A stretch of 13,472 bases of DNA from Deltaproteobacteria bacterium UBA6930 (GCA_002450755.1 DKAI01000106.1:1-13472); one strand, 5' to 3'; positions 1 to 6,967 are shown, numbered from the stretch's first letter. A program made the numbers and translations. The notes: generated by a model from the letters alone, not told the origin.

Positions 1-2
1 AT

Positions 3-1094
3 TTATTCGAAATCAACAACAGTCCGAGCGTTTTCGCCTCTTTGCATTGATGCATAACCATCATTGATACGATCAAGTGGAAGATGTTCTGAAACCATTT
101 CGTCTAGCAACAGTCTTCCATCAAGGTACATGTCGATGAAGCGAGGCATGTCAGTCCTAAACTGGTTAGATCCCATCATCGATCCCTTAAGAGTTTTCTC
201 TTGCATGAAAATTTCGTACCCGGGTATCTCTACAGAGACTCCGAAAGGCATCATTCCGATGACAGTAGCTGTGCCGCCCACATCAAGAATTTTCCATGCT
301 TGTTCGACGGTTGCTTTCAATCCTATGGCTTCGAAAGAATAGTCAACGCCGCCACCGGTCATTTCTTTTATGGTTTCTACGGCATCGACGTCGGCACCGT
401 TTACCACATCCGTAGCGCCAAGCGCCTTGGCTAGGTCCAACTTCTCTTTTGTTATATCGACCACGATAAGTCTTCCGGCGCCCGCAATGCGAGCGGCCTG
501 GACGGCTGAGAGGCCGACTCCGCCCGCACCGATTACGCAAACACGGGAGCCAGGCTCAATTCTAGTTGTACGAAAGACAGCTCCCATACCCGTGGTTACG
601 CCGCAACCGATGAGGCAGGCTTTGTCTAACGGCATGTCCTCTTTGATTTTAACGACGGCGTTTTGGTGAACGAGCATTTGTTCTGCAAAGGCTCCAAGGC
701 GGGCAAACTGCGCGAGTTCGGTCCCTCCAGAGTTGCTTACTCTCGGACTGCTTCCTTTACTTCGCGCGGTCGCTCCAAAGTTTTGGCAGACACTCATTTG
801 TCCCGCTAGGCAATGCCGACACGTACCGCAAAAAATTGAAAGGCAGGTGATTACTCTGTCTCCCGGTTTTACATAAGAAACATCGCTGCCGACTTCTTCA
901 ACATATCCAGCAGCCTCGTGTCCCATGACCGCAGGAAGTCGCGTTTGCCAGTTTCCTTCCATGAAATGAAGATCGCTGTGGCACAAGCCGGCATTGGCCG
1001 TCCTTATAAGAATTTCGTTATTTTGAGGCTTGTCGATCTGGCAATCTTCGATCGTTAGGCTCCCTGGAATTTCGTTCAAGATGGCAGCTTTCAT
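3..1094 (-). CDS. Zinc-dependent alcohol dehydrogenase (MDR superfamily)
   Basis: A complete 363-residue medium-chain dehydrogenase, predicted to oxidise an alcohol to an aldehyde or ketone with NAD+ in the cytoplasm. The catalytic zinc ligands are visible as C38 (GLCHSD), H59-E60 (GHE) and C164 (GCGVTTG). The structural zinc lobe has the classic spacing, C89, C92, C95 and C103. The Rossmann fold shows GAGGVG at 189-194, and the acidic D213 at the end of the next strand favours NAD over NADP. The ATG is preceded by AAAGGAG (complement of 1100-1106) five bases away, which fixes the start. It lies 68 bp downstream of the luciferase-like gene on the same strand, so the two are probably co-transcribed. 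The overall form resembles the class III/NDMA-type zinc dehydrogenases of actinobacteria and sphingomonads. The substrate is unknown; a catabolic role is inferred from the neighbours. Confidence 0.93.
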   Translation of the reverse strand: MKAAILNEIPGSLTIEDCQIDKPQNNEILIRTANAGLCHSDLHFMEGNWQTRLPAVMGHEAAGYVEEVGSDVSYVKPGDRVITCLSIFCGTCRHCLAGQMSVCQNFGATARSKGSSPRVSNSGGTELAQFARLGAFAEQMLVHQNAVVKIKEDMPLDKACLIGCGVTTGMGAVFRTTRIEPGSRVCVIGAGGVGLSAVQAARIAGAGRLIVVDITKEKLDLAKALGATDVVNGADVDAVETIKEMTGGGVDYSFEAIGLKATVEQAWKILDVGGTATVIGMMPFGVSVEIPGYEIFMQEKTLKGSMMGSNQFRTDMPRFIDMYLDGRLLLDEMVSEHLPLDRINDGYASMQRGENARTVVDFE

Positions 1095-1162
1095 GGTCGC
1101 TCCTTTAGCCGGTTTTCATTCCCTGATGGTAGTGCATGTAGCGCTTCATTAGCATTCTTCGA

Positions 1163-2095
1163 TCAAATACTGATTAACGGCCTAACTTCTTGCGAGAACC
1201 TCGTTAGTTGTTCAAGTCTTTCTTCGTGAGGCCCAACCATGTCAAGGACTATATGGCGGACCCCGGCGTCAATGAATTGCTTAACCTTTTCAGCTACGTC
1301 TTCAGGTCTTCCCAAAGCACAGTAACGTTCGGCGGCAGAACGAAAATCCATTCCATATCGGTCGCTTAGAGCAATAGTTGCGATATCGAGCGCAGCTTCA
1401 TATGTGTCAGCCAACCGAGCGAACAGCAGATGGCCCGTTCCAAAGTGCTCGAGCTTTCGGCCTTCACTAGCCAAAGATATCGTTTCAAGGCCCGCTCGAT
1501 ATTGATCAGGGGAAACGACATACGAGATCCAACCATCTCCATATCGCCCACAACGTTCTAGGGCTGGCTGAGCTCGGCCTCCACACCAAATTGGCGGACC
1601 GCCGGCTGGTTCTGGGGGAGGGCTGAGTTTTACCCTTGGGAAAGGGTAAAAGCTCCCTTCGTTCGAGACCATTTCACCACTCCAGAGGTTTTTGAGTACC
1701 TGAATTGACTCACTTAGTCGCGGGCCTCGTTCTTCGAGAGGGACTCCACATGCAGCGTATTCATTAGGGAATTCACCGCCGACACCAACACCGAAAATGA
1801 GTTTGTTACCGCTTAAGCTTTGGATCGTGGCAACTTGCTTTGCCACTGGAGTGGGATGCCGAAGTGGGAGAAGATAGACTCCTGTGCCAAGAGTAAGCCC
1901 GTCCGCTACCCCACAAATCGAGGCTAGTTGAGCGAGGCAGTCCATAATGGGCACCGGGAACGATATGTGATCTCCAACCCAGAGTGAGTCGAAGTCTTGA
2001 GTTTTGGCAAAATCGGCGAGTTTTTGCCCCATTTGGGCTGTTTTGAAGCCCGTGATGAAGCCGTATTCTAGTTTCGTATTGAGTGGGAGGCTCAT
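1163..2095 (-). CDS. Luciferase-like (LLM) flavin-dependent oxidoreductase
   Basis: A 310-residue bacterial-luciferase-like TIM-barrel protein. These enzymes use FMN or F420 for mono-oxygenation or hydride transfer. Visible family features are the N-terminal strand 'EYGFITG', 'SLWVGDH' near residues 37-43, the GVGVGG-FPNEY segment around 102-113, the 'PPIWCGG' strand near 167-173 and 'RYGDGW' near 184-189. The frame stays open up to 2224, but that extension would overlap the divergent epoxide-hydrolase gene and does not look like the family. ATG at 2095 (MSLPLNTKLEYG) starts just before the first strand and is preferred. No Shine-Dalgarno sequence precedes it. It heads a leftward pair with the alcohol dehydrogenase and is divergent from the epoxide-hydrolase-like gene. 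Limonene 1,2-monooxygenase (LimB) belongs to the same superfamily, so an epoxidase is possible, but F420-dependent dehydrogenases are equally compatible with what can be seen. Confidence 0.88.
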   Translation of the reverse strand: MSLPLNTKLEYGFITGFKTAQMGQKLADFAKTQDFDSLWVGDHISFPVPIMDCLAQLASICGVADGLTLGTGVYLLPLRHPTPVAKQVATIQSLSGNKLIFGVGVGGEFPNEYAACGVPLEERGPRLSESIQVLKNLWSGEMVSNEGSFYPFPRVKLSPPPEPAGGPPIWCGGRAQPALERCGRYGDGWISYVVSPDQYRAGLETISLASEGRKLEHFGTGHLLFARLADTYEAALDIATIALSDRYGMDFRSAAERYCALGRPEDVAEKVKQFIDAGVRHIVLDMVGPHEERLEQLTRFSQEVRPLISI

Positions 2096-2114
2096 AAACG
2101 TTGGCAATGTAGCG

Positions 2115-2132
2115 TAAACTATCCAGAGTTTA
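2115..2132. promoter_or_regulatory. 18-bp dyad (TAAACT-N6-AGTTTA) in the divergent promoter region
   Basis: A perfect 6+6 inverted repeat lies in the middle of the 55-bp region between the two divergent starts (2095 leftward, 2151 rightward). Each strand reads TAAACT (4 of 6 matches to a -10 hexamer), about 30 bases upstream of the ATG it would serve. It could be an operator for a dimeric repressor, a pair of mirrored -10 elements, or both. No convincing -35 hexamer lies at the right distance on either strand, and no regulator gene is in the window. The promoter reading is inference; the dyad is seen directly. Confidence 0.4.
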
Positions 2133-2140
2133 GCAATGAT

Positions 2141-2146
2141 AGGAGG
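2141..2146 (+). promoter_or_regulatory. Shine-Dalgarno AGGAGG for the epoxide-hydrolase-like gene
   Basis: This perfect AGGAGG lies four bases before the ATG at 2151. It decides against the upstream in-frame ATG at 2136, which it would otherwise be translated through. Confidence 0.8.
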
Positions 2147-2150
2147 CGCA

Positions 2151-2525
2151 ATGAATCCCGAAGAAACAGTAACTTCATTCTGTGAAACTCTTAGCGAAGA
2201 CTTGGAGGCCTCGCTGGCTTTCATTCACGACGAATGCGTTTATCAAAATATGCCTTTCCCTGCTGTAACGGGTCCAGAGGGTGTCCGGTCCGTTTTGCAA
2301 GGCTTTTTCGAAATCACAGGCCACGTACGCATTGAAACCCTGCGGCAATGTTCGACAGGTAGTTTAGTCATGAATGAAAGAATAGACTATTTCTCTCCAC
2401 CTAAAGGTAGAGCCTTCGGGTTACCTGTGTCTGGTGCGTTTATAGTCGAGGCAGGAAAGATTTTGGAATGGAGAGATTATTTTTGTATGAACCAGTTTCG
2501 AGAAGGTACGGGGTTGGATATTTAA
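2151..2525 (+). CDS. Limonene-1,2-epoxide hydrolase family protein
   Basis: A 124-residue cone-shaped alpha+beta protein of the SnoaL/LEH type. It most resembles limonene-1,2-epoxide hydrolase, which opens an epoxide to a vicinal diol without a covalent intermediate. All the family's active-site residues can be lined up: Y31 and N33 (YQNMP), which with D109 position the water; and the D79-R77-D109 triad (NERID and WRDYF). The segment 'GAFIVEAGKILEWRDYF' is typical of the family. Many SnoaL-like proteins lack this set, so real hydrolase activity is likely. The substrate could be a monoterpene, steroid or other cyclic epoxide. The start is set by a perfect AGGAGG. It is the first gene of a rightward run and is divergent from a luciferase-like enzyme. 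The next gene starts 65 bp downstream. Confidence 0.85.
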   Translation: MNPEETVTSFCETLSEDLEASLAFIHDECVYQNMPFPAVTGPEGVRSVLQGFFEITGHVRIETLRQCSTGSLVMNERIDYFSPPKGRAFGLPVSGAFIVEAGKILEWRDYFCMNQFREGTGLDI

Positions 2526-2590
2526 ATTGAGGTCTGTAGCTAAATGTCTGTTTTTGAAAAAGGCTGTTGATACACCTTTAGGAGGACTTG

Positions 2591-3838
2591 ATGGCAGGTG
2601 AAAGACGGAGTTCAAATATTGAGAATGCTGATGTCGCCGTACGAATTGAGGACGCGAACAAATGGAGGGCTGTATCGCCAGGTATTGAGGGCTGGTCCAG
2701 AACGGCACGACCAGGTGACGAAGCTAAGTTTCTTATGGTGTCTGCCGATTCTCATGCTAATGAACCGCCTGACCTTTGGTTGACTCGAATGGATAAAAAG
2801 TTTCATCACCGTTTGCCGAGGATTGTGGAAAGGCCAGACGGTCTTGCTCAAGTAACGGAAGGTTTTCGAGCGCTCAGTCTTCGCGATACTCCTTTGGATG
2901 GTGAGGATCTTCGGAGAGGCAAGGCTGGTCGCAGCGCAGAAGAAAGACTCGTGGATCAAGACTTGGACGGGATCGACGCCGAGATCATTTTTCCGAATAA
3001 AGGTATTTCGATGTGGGCGACGCCAGATTCGATCTTCGCGGGTGCTATGTGTCGTGCGTGGAATGATTGGGCGTGGGAGGCATTTGGCAACCACAACGAT
3101 AGACTGGCACCCATGGCCTGTTTGGCCACGGGTGACTTAGAGGGCGCGATAAAAGAGATTGACCGTACCGCAACCCTGGGATTTCGGGGGCTTTGCTTGC
3201 CGTGCACGCCGATCTTCGGCCACAGTGTTCCGGAGAATCCAAACTACAATTTACCCGTGTATGACCGTCTTTGGGCGTGCATACAAGATCACGACTTACC
3301 GATCACTTTCCATATCGGTACGGGCCGCGACCCCAGAGGCGCCAGAGGACATGGGGGAGCGATTATTAATTATGCAGTGCATGCTATGCCCCCTGCGATG
3401 GAACCTATGGCAAACTTATGTTGCTCGGGAGTTCTTGAACGGTTCAGCAAATTAAAATTTGCGATTATCGAGGCGGGGATAGGTTGGGTTCCTTGGGCAC
3501 TTGAATCAATGGACGAATCCTATCGCAAACATCATATGTGGGTTCGACCAAGACTTTCGATGTTGCCGAGCGAGTTTTTCAAAAAACACGGCTTTGCATC
3601 TTTTCAGGAGGATCCTGCGGGACTCGATTTAGCCAGGAAGCACGACTTGGTTGATAATTTTTTATGGGCCAACGATTACCCGCATCATGAAGGGACATGG
3701 CCGCATTCGGCTGCTGCGATTGAGCGAACCATGGGAGATTTAGATGAGGAAGAACGAGCCAAGATACTCGGCCTGAATGCTGCAAAACTTTTCAAGTTTG
3801 ATATCTCGGCAAAGGACATCAAGGTGGCCCGCCACTAG
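2591..3838 (+). CDS. Amidohydrolase-2 family metal-dependent hydrolase (ACMSD-like)
   Basis: A 415-residue TIM-barrel metalloenzyme of the amidohydrolase-2 group, which contains hydrolases and decarboxylases of ring-cleavage and related products. Metal ligands are visible as D53-x-H55 ('SADSHANEP'), H241 ('TFHIGTG') and D362 ('ANDYPHHE'). The 'IIEAGIGWVPW' segment at 293-302 is a family hallmark. Residues 1-45 form a polar extension before the barrel. The start is ATG 2591, five bases after AGGAGG (2580-2585); a TTG directly before it is unlikely to be used. It ends eight bases before the transferase-like gene, so they share an operon. In an epoxide/Baeyer-Villiger cluster it could hydrolyse a lactone or act on a later acid, but the substrate is not predictable from the residues seen. 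Confidence 0.9.
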   Translation: MAGERRSSNIENADVAVRIEDANKWRAVSPGIEGWSRTARPGDEAKFLMVSADSHANEPPDLWLTRMDKKFHHRLPRIVERPDGLAQVTEGFRALSLRDTPLDGEDLRRGKAGRSAEERLVDQDLDGIDAEIIFPNKGISMWATPDSIFAGAMCRAWNDWAWEAFGNHNDRLAPMACLATGDLEGAIKEIDRTATLGFRGLCLPCTPIFGHSVPENPNYNLPVYDRLWACIQDHDLPITFHIGTGRDPRGARGHGGAIINYAVHAMPPAMEPMANLCCSGVLERFSKLKFAIIEAGIGWVPWALESMDESYRKHHMWVRPRLSMLPSEFFKKHGFASFQEDPAGLDLARKHDLVDNFLWANDYPHHEGTWPHSAAAIERTMGDLDEEERAKILGLNAAKLFKFDISAKDIKVARH

Positions 3839-3846
3839 GAATATCA

Positions 3847-4620
3847 ATGGAGTACCACTCGATCGTAGATGCTAAAGCGGCAACCGGAATGCGCTTGGTT
3901 CTGACCAAAGGTGTTCCAGGTCCTTGGGGAGAAGCGGCTAAGGCTATTTTTAAATTTAAAGGCGTTGACTTCATGGCGATCGGCCAGGATGTCGGTGCCG
4001 AGAACAAAGAGCAGGTTGCTTGGCTAGGGATTCGTAATGCGCCCGTTGCTATTTATGAAAGTGAAAAACCACGAAGTGGCTGGGCAGAAATTTTGTTCTT
4101 AGCAGAAAGAGTTGGAAAGGGACCGTCTTTAATTCCGGAGGATTCTTTCGAAAGGGCACTAATGATGGGCCTATCTTTCGAGCTTGCCGGCGAAAGCGGG
4201 CTCGGTTGGGTGAGAAGACTCATGATGCTCGATGGCCCAATAAAAGAGGGCCCCACATCGGAATCCTACGCTTTTGCGAAATTTTTTGGAGATAACTACG
4301 GATATAGTGCGGTTGCCGGTGGCCTGGCTGAAGGACGGGCGGTTCAAATTCTTGAGCTTCTTGGTGCTCAATTAAAAAAGCAGCAAGCTGCAGGGCAAAA
4401 GTACCTCGTAGGGAAATGCGTGAGCGCTCTTGATATCTACTGGGCGGCCTTTGCGGCGCTTGTTTTTCCTCTTCCAGATGACGTGTGCCCGATGAGCGAG
4501 GGTTTTAGGGCCATGTATGAAGGATCTCCTGCTAAAGTGAAATCGGCAGTATCAAGGGACTTACTTTCTCATAGAGACTTGATCTACGAGGAGATAATAG
4601 GCCTCCCAATGGAGTTTTAA
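3847..4620 (+). CDS. Glutathione S-transferase-fold protein with atypical active site
   Basis: A 257-residue protein with a thioredoxin-like N-terminal half (about 15-90) and an all-helical C-terminal half. The fold is supported by the N-terminal strand 'MRLVLTKG', the cis-proline segment 'NAPVAIY' (64-70), the helix 'AEILFLAERVG' (80-90) and a C-terminal 'GKCVSALDIYW' whose S193/D196 form the usual N-capping box. The normal catalytic Ser/Cys/Tyr region reads 'GVPGPWGEA', with glycines at the catalytic positions. The Glu-Ser pair that holds the gamma-glutamyl part of glutathione aligns with G78-W79. It may therefore bind another ligand, or use glutathione differently. Its start overlaps a weak AGGA at the end of the preceding gene, eight bases from that stop. 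Glutathione transferases that act on epoxides occur in isoprene and styrene pathways, so a detoxifying role is possible. Confidence 0.75.
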   Translation: MEYHSIVDAKAATGMRLVLTKGVPGPWGEAAKAIFKFKGVDFMAIGQDVGAENKEQVAWLGIRNAPVAIYESEKPRSGWAEILFLAERVGKGPSLIPEDSFERALMMGLSFELAGESGLGWVRRLMMLDGPIKEGPTSESYAFAKFFGDNYGYSAVAGGLAEGRAVQILELLGAQLKKQQAAGQKYLVGKCVSALDIYWAAFAALVFPLPDDVCPMSEGFRAMYEGSPAKVKSAVSRDLLSHRDLIYEEIIGLPMEF

Positions 4621-4642
4621 AATCAGACATAAGGAGAAAGAA

Positions 4643-5071
4643 ATGACTACTTCGTTTGATGGCAAATGTTTTTGTGGAGCAATCGAGTTAAAAGTTTCAG
4701 GAGAACCGGCCGCGATGGGCTATTGCCATTGCGAATCTTGCAGATCGTGGTCTGCAGGACCCGTAAATGCCTTTTCGTTGTGGCCACCTGATTCTGTAGA
4801 GATCACAAAGGGCGAAGAGCATCTCGACGCATACAATAAAACTGAGAACAGTCGCCGTAGGTGGTGCAAAATTTGTGGCGGTCACGTATTAACTGAGCAC
4901 CCAGGAATGGGCCTGACGGACGTATACGCATCCGTAATTCCAGGTCTTCCGTTTGAGCCGGCGGTTCACGTTTTCTACGAAGAGACTGTTTTGCGAATTC
5001 ACGATGGAATTGTGAAGCAAAAAGATGTTCCTGCAGAAATGGGCGGATCCGGTGAAGAACTTTCCGAGTAG
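4643..5071 (+). CDS. GFA-domain (CENP-V/GFA type) zinc protein
   Basis: A 142-residue single-domain protein of the family named after glutathione-dependent formaldehyde-activating enzyme. All expected zinc ligands are present: C9-x-C11 (KCFCGA), C28-H-C30-x-x-C33 (CHCESC) and C75-x-x-C78 (CKICGG). Members carry a structural zinc and a second thiol-rich site. Formaldehyde activation is proven for few of them, so the function is best left open. AAGGAG (4631-4636) lies six bases before the ATG. It follows the transferase-fold gene by 22 bp, and the two glutathione-associated families together suggest thiol-linked handling of a reactive intermediate, which is inference. A 132-bp gap with possible leader structure follows. 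Confidence 0.88.
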   Translation: MTTSFDGKCFCGAIELKVSGEPAAMGYCHCESCRSWSAGPVNAFSLWPPDSVEITKGEEHLDAYNKTENSRRRWCKICGGHVLTEHPGMGLTDVYASVIPGLPFEPAVHVFYEETVLRIHDGIVKQKDVPAEMGGSGEELSE

Positions 5072-5129
5072 GATTCCTTTAATTTAGTAGTCGTGAGATA
5101 AACGAATGGCTCTAGTTGCTCGTCTAAGG

Positions 5130-5189
5130 TACGGGTGACTTAAGGGGTTCCCCGTAGTTCGAGTAGCTCCCGCAGAAATACGGGCTCGA
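5130..5189 (+). promoter_or_regulatory. Potential structured leader upstream of the short-chain dehydrogenase
   Basis: The 132-bp gap before the dehydrogenase can form two successive stem-loops. The first pairs TACGGG (5130-5135) with CCCGTA (5151-5156). The second pairs CCCG (5169-5172) with CGGG (5181-5184) and extends through TCGAG (5159-5163) with CTCGA (5185-5189) across a five-base bulge, ending next to GGAGG (5191-5195). A second TACGGG (5179-5184) could also pair with the same CCCGTA, giving a mutually exclusive fold. No U-tract follows, so it is not a typical terminator. The rest of the gap (5072-5129) shows nothing recognisable. Function is inferred only. Confidence 0.3.
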
Positions 5190-5190
5190 T

Positions 5191-5195
5191 GGAGG
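5191..5195 (+). promoter_or_regulatory. Shine-Dalgarno GGAGG selecting a GTG start
   Basis: GGAGG lies eight bases before GTG 5204. The in-frame ATG at 5189 overlaps this site and has no ribosome-binding site of its own, so GTG 5204 is the better start for the dehydrogenase. Confidence 0.7.
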
Positions 5196-5203
5196 TAAGT
5201 CGC

Positions 5204-6046
5204 GTGAGTACTAAACGTTTTGAAGGCAAAGTGGCCGTTGTTACCGGTGGCGCAAGTGGTATCGGTCACGGCACAGTTCGAAGGTTCGTTGAGGAGGGTG
5301 CGCACGTCTTAATTGGGGATCAAAATATTGATGCTGCAAATGCTGTAGCGAATTCCCTTGGTGATACGGTTTTTGCGAAGAAGGTCGATGTTCGAATTGA
5401 ATCAGAGGTCTCGAGCCTGATAGAGTCTGCAGTTGAAAAGTGGGGTCGACTTGATTGCGTTTTCAATAATGCAGGTTTTGGGGGAGCTCTTGGGCCTATC
5501 GACCAAACGACCGAAGACGACTTTAACGTGACTATGGATGTGCTTTTTAAGGGAGTTTTCTTTGGGTCAAAGCATGCCGCGCGAATTATGAAATTGCAGG
5601 GTTTCGGGAGTATCGTGAACACGGGAAGTGTAGCCGGAATCAGAGCGGGAATTGGACCTCATATATATGGAGCTGCAAAGGCAGCGGTGATTTTTCTGAC
5701 GCAGAGTATTGCCTTGGAATTAGCTGAGACAAAGGTGAGAGCAAATGCCGTCTGTCCTGGATATATTGCTACTGCTCTTGCAACAGGTCGGGGCGAGTCG
5801 AATACAGATCGACATTTGATGAAGTTTCGAGAAGTTTGTAAAGATATGCAGCCGCTCGGACGAACTGGAGAGCCAGAAGACATAGGGAATGCTGTGCTTT
5901 GGCTTTCAAGTGACGAAGCTTCTTTCGTTACCGGTCAGGCAATTGTCATAGATGGCGGGCTGATTACTGGGACCGCATGGAGAGATCAGAGTGCCGCATT
6001 TACTGAGGCAAATCCGATTAGAGTTTATCGGCCTGACGATGTCTAG
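5204..6046 (+). CDS. Short-chain dehydrogenase/reductase (classical SDR)
   Basis: A 280-residue classical SDR, predicted to interconvert an alcohol and a ketone with NAD(H). The cofactor loop TGGASGIG is at 14-21, with D39 at the end of the second strand favouring NAD. D62-V63, NNAG at 88-91, S142 and the Y155-x3-K159 pair are all present. The fourth catalytic-tetrad residue, normally Asn in 'VNLxG', is replaced by L114 ('VLFKG'), as I recall in a subset of cyclic-diol/steroid-type SDRs. The C-terminal 'VTGQAIVIDGG' segment is standard and is followed by a tail of about 25 residues. Next to an epoxide-hydrolase-like gene, a diol-to-hydroxyketone step is the natural guess. Its last 29 bases overlap the end of the opposing nuclease gene. 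The start is GTG, chosen by GGAGG. Confidence 0.92.
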   Translation: MSTKRFEGKVAVVTGGASGIGHGTVRRFVEEGAHVLIGDQNIDAANAVANSLGDTVFAKKVDVRIESEVSSLIESAVEKWGRLDCVFNNAGFGGALGPIDQTTEDDFNVTMDVLFKGVFFGSKHAARIMKLQGFGSIVNTGSVAGIRAGIGPHIYGAAKAAVIFLTQSIALELAETKVRANAVCPGYIATALATGRGESNTDRHLMKFREVCKDMQPLGRTGEPEDIGNAVLWLSSDEASFVTGQAIVIDGGLITGTAWRDQSAAFTEANPIRVYRPDDV

Positions 6047-6884
6047 GTAATTCTTCCTTGACTCCTTGTCGGTAATTTATAAATAAGATGTCACGCTCGT
6101 CTTGTTGAACGAGTCGAGGAGCTTCCCCCAGCGTAGCGAGTGCTTTATTTAGCAGGTGAGCATCGGATTTGTAAAAGGCGGCTAGTGTTTCCAGACTTGC
6201 CTGGACTGAAGCTGCATGTTTTCTAGCATGGGCCTTCTGCAGAAGTTTGTTGGTTAGAGTTGAAAGCAGTCTTAGGCTGGAACCGGCAAAAAAATCTTCT
6301 AAGTCATCCTTTATATAATTAATTCGTCTAAAGGCCGAGATGTGAGAGCCTCGCATGCCGGGAGTTGCTTTGACGTGTTGAGGAGGTTCCGTATGTCCGA
6401 TCAAACCTAGGAGGTAGAATAAAGACTCGTAAGCTGCCTTGCATCGTTTCCGCGATCGAAAGCAACCAAACCAGTTCATTGGTATGCCATTATATCGATC
6501 GATGTTAGAGGTCAGACATAAGTAGAGCTGATCACGCGTTTGTCCCGTTCCAAATGCTGGGTAAAGAAATGGAAATGCACCATCAACGTTGTGCTTTGGT
6601 CGGAATTTTCGGATCAGTTCATTTTCAAGGATGAGAGCTTTAAATTCATTATCCTGTTTTCTGATTTCTATCGAAACCGAATCCTTGATTATAGTGTTCA
6701 TCTTTCGGTCTTTTTTTAGACGCCTGGCATTTCGGTAGCTTTGGAGGCGACGACGGATATTTAGAGCTTTACCGACATAAATGACGTCCCCATGTCCATC
6801 CTTAAAAAGATAAACAGCCGGCGTATTAGGAAGGGTTTTGAGAAAATCCTTCCCAAACTTGCGATCGAAGATCCGAATTCCCAT
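6018..6884 (-). CDS. GIY-YIG nuclease, UvrC N-terminal/Cho-like
   Basis: A 288-residue protein with a UvrC-type GIY-YIG nuclease domain at about 12-100, related to the part of UvrC that cuts 3' of DNA damage. Visible elements are 'LPNTPAVYLFKD' with Y25 (GIY replaced by AVY), 'VIYVGKA' with Y36 and K39, 'IRRRLQSY' with the conserved Arg near 45, and 'LILENELIRKFRPKHN' carrying the metal-binding Glu at 87. It lacks the UvrBC-binding, RNase H-like and HhH parts of full UvrC (about 600 residues), so its length fits the Cho type. The C-terminal 190 residues are not recognised. ATG 6884 is chosen; an in-frame GTG at 6914 is possible, and neither has a Shine-Dalgarno sequence. It is unrelated to the catabolic genes and converges on the dehydrogenase. 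Confidence 0.82.
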   Translation of the reverse strand: MGIRIFDRKFGKDFLKTLPNTPAVYLFKDGHGDVIYVGKALNIRRRLQSYRNARRLKKDRKMNTIIKDSVSIEIRKQDNEFKALILENELIRKFRPKHNVDGAFPFLYPAFGTGQTRDQLYLCLTSNIDRYNGIPMNWFGCFRSRKRCKAAYESLFYLLGLIGHTEPPQHVKATPGMRGSHISAFRRINYIKDDLEDFFAGSSLRLLSTLTNKLLQKAHARKHAASVQASLETLAAFYKSDAHLLNKALATLGEAPRLVQQDERDILFINYRQGVKEELPRHRQADKL

Positions 6885-6939
6885 CAGCGCATAGCGTAGA
6901 CTAGGCGAAAGCACCTGTCACAGTATCTCAAAAGATGGA

Positions 6940-6967
6940 TTTTCAATGGTGTAACCTGCGTTAAGAT
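6940..6967 (+). promoter_or_regulatory. Candidate leaderless promoter for apaG
   Basis: TTTTCA (6940-6945, 4 of 6 to the -35 consensus) and TAAGAT (6962-6967, 4-5 of 6 to -10) are separated by 16 bases. The GTG start lies six bases after the -10, where transcription would begin, and no Shine-Dalgarno sequence is present. This geometry suggests a leaderless mRNA. Confidence 0.4.

Noticed and set aside
2101..2106. TTGGCA as a -35 box for the hydrolase operon.
   Set aside because: The hexamer is good (5 of 6), but the nearest -10-like sequence is only 8 bases away and nothing -10-like lies 16-18 bases downstream.
2096..2224. A longer N-terminus (43 extra residues) for the luciferase-like gene, from 2224.
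   Set aside because: It would overlap the start and ribosome site of the divergent hydrolase gene, and the extra residues do not resemble the family, whose first strand begins just after the ATG at 2095.
2612..3094. A 160-residue open frame on the minus strand inside the amidohydrolase gene.
   Set aside because: It is antisense to a clearly conserved enzyme, has no known domain and is best explained as a shadow of that gene.
5144..5153. GGGG-TT-CCCC as a hairpin or terminator.
   Set aside because: The two-base loop is too small, no U-tract follows, and the same bases take part in the more plausible TACGGG/CCCGTA stem.
5084..5305. A small open frame on the minus strand across the gap before the SDR gene.
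   Set aside because: Half of it is antisense to the conserved SDR N-terminus, the translation shows no recognisable domain, and no ribosome site is seen.
6915..6923. CTGTCACAG palindrome between the nuclease gene and apaG as an operator.
   Set aside because: Nine bases with a single-base centre is short and does not extend; one occurrence is not enough to support a binding site.
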